6,011 bases of DNA from Flavobacteriales bacterium UBA7430 (GTDB taxonomy: Bacteria; Bacteroidota; Bacteroidia; Flavobacteriales; UBA7430). The translations under genes were made by a program, and so were the position numbers. Of this stretch, positions 5,585-6,011 are shown in pieces. Under the pieces are notes generated by a model. It searched no databases. It saw only the letters and a program-made list of their open reading frames with translations, and was not told the DNA's origin. The DNA is taken from positions 1-6,011 of the forward strand of contig DLQO01000064.1 in assembly GCA_002478765.1 (NCBI GenBank). The letters run 5' to 3'. Position 1 is the first letter of the stretch. Every line of letters begins with the position of its first letter.

Positions 5585-6011
5585 TTAAAACTCTTTTACA
5601 AGACGAACATTGAGGTTATAACTCTTATAAAAAAAACTACTAGCAGAAGGTACCGGCGTAGTCTGCGCTTGGTTTATATATGCCCCACTATCGTTTACCT
5701 CACTGGAAGTCCAGTAGCGCCCTGACGACAAGACCTGAAAGCCTTCGGGAGTACCATTGGCAGCTTGGTTTATCGCTTCTTTTTCTGATAGAATATCATC
5801 CCATTCTGAACGTGATGGAACCCACCAACCCGCATTTACACTACGATTAAGTAAAGCACCTAATTCATCACTCCGATTTCCATGATCATAACTGTTTCTA
5901 ATTTTTTCAGAATTCTCTTTACCCGTGCCATTAGCACCAAGATAAATAGTTCTAACTGGTTCGTTATCATACTGATAACCACCATACTTGAATTGACCTT
6001 CATCCGCATTT
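5585..6011 (-). CDS. DUF1566-domain protein, C-terminal part only
   Basis: The frame enters from the right edge and ends at TAA 5587-5585. The 142 residues visible have no start in the window. They form most of a DUF1566 domain. The segment GWWVPSRSEWDDIL matches the family's GW.(L/V)P...E(L/W).. core. RYWTSSEVN matches the YWSS(T/S)E signature, and the closing SYNLNVRLVKEF matches the usual S..(V/A)R.V(R/K).F ending. The protein is probably secreted and ends with the domain, without a T9SS sorting tail. It is only distantly similar to the DUF1566 domain of the gene at 1771-3417. The 540-base gap and possible terminator argue that it is not in the same transcript. The upstream architecture is unknown. 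Confidence 0.85.
   Translation of the reverse strand, partial: NADEGQFKYGGYQYDNEPVRTIYLGANGTGKENSEKIRNSYDHGNRSDELGALLNRSVNAGWWVPSRSEWDDILSEKEAINQAANGTPEGFQVLSSGRYWTSSEVNDSGAYINQAQTTPVPSASSFFYKSYNLNVRLVKEF

Noticed and set aside
5585..5720. Variable region of a diversity-generating retroelement, since DUF1566-type folds are known DGR targets
   Set aside because: No near-identical template repeat and no reverse transcriptase are present in the window.

Overview
The window looks like chromosomal DNA of a marine or aquatic member of the Bacteroidota, most likely Flavobacteriales (Crocinitomicaceae/Cryomorphaceae-like). The evidence is a type IX secretion (T9SS) sorting domain, the N-terminal 'YQA...TTN..GEV..GNG...LW....K.L.VEIDY' module typical of Bacteroidota surface proteins, 'GCT..ACNY....DDGSC' cysteine modules, 'GCDSVVTLNLTI' repeats, DUF1566 domains, moderately AT-rich DNA and mostly absent Shine-Dalgarno sequences. 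The family assignments are by recognition only; no search was run.

All recognisable genes are on the minus strand, so the window reads right to left. At the right edge (5585-6011) is the 3' end of a DUF1566-domain gene. After it comes a gene-free stretch of about 540 bases (5043-5584). It holds a GC-rich hairpin followed by a U8 tract, short ATTCG repeats and several inverted repeats, including a perfect 20-bp palindrome about 100 bases upstream of the next gene. A tightly packed run of four genes follows. It consists of a short secreted protein with a T9SS type A sorting domain (4530-5033), an outer-membrane barrel-like protein with a divergent OmpA C-terminal domain (3429-4514), and two large paralogous fibre-like proteins (1771-3417, and 1-1701, which runs off the left edge). 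The gaps are 15, 11 and 69 bases, which suggests one operon.

The two large proteins share a stalk. It starts with a signal peptide, the N-terminal beta-sandwich-like module and DDQ beta repeats, then a short coiled coil, an EF-hand-like acidic loop and a GCT/ACNY cysteine module. They differ at the C-terminus. One ends in a DUF1566 domain, a family generally associated with C-type-lectin-like folds. The other continues into a 21-cysteine stretch and adhesin-type repeats. The inferred picture is a cell-surface apparatus in which two fibres with the same stalk but different heads are made together with a peptidoglycan-linked OmpA-like protein and a small T9SS cargo protein. Function, ligand and mode of anchoring cannot be read from the sequence. 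No RNA genes, CRISPR arrays, transposases or integrases were seen.
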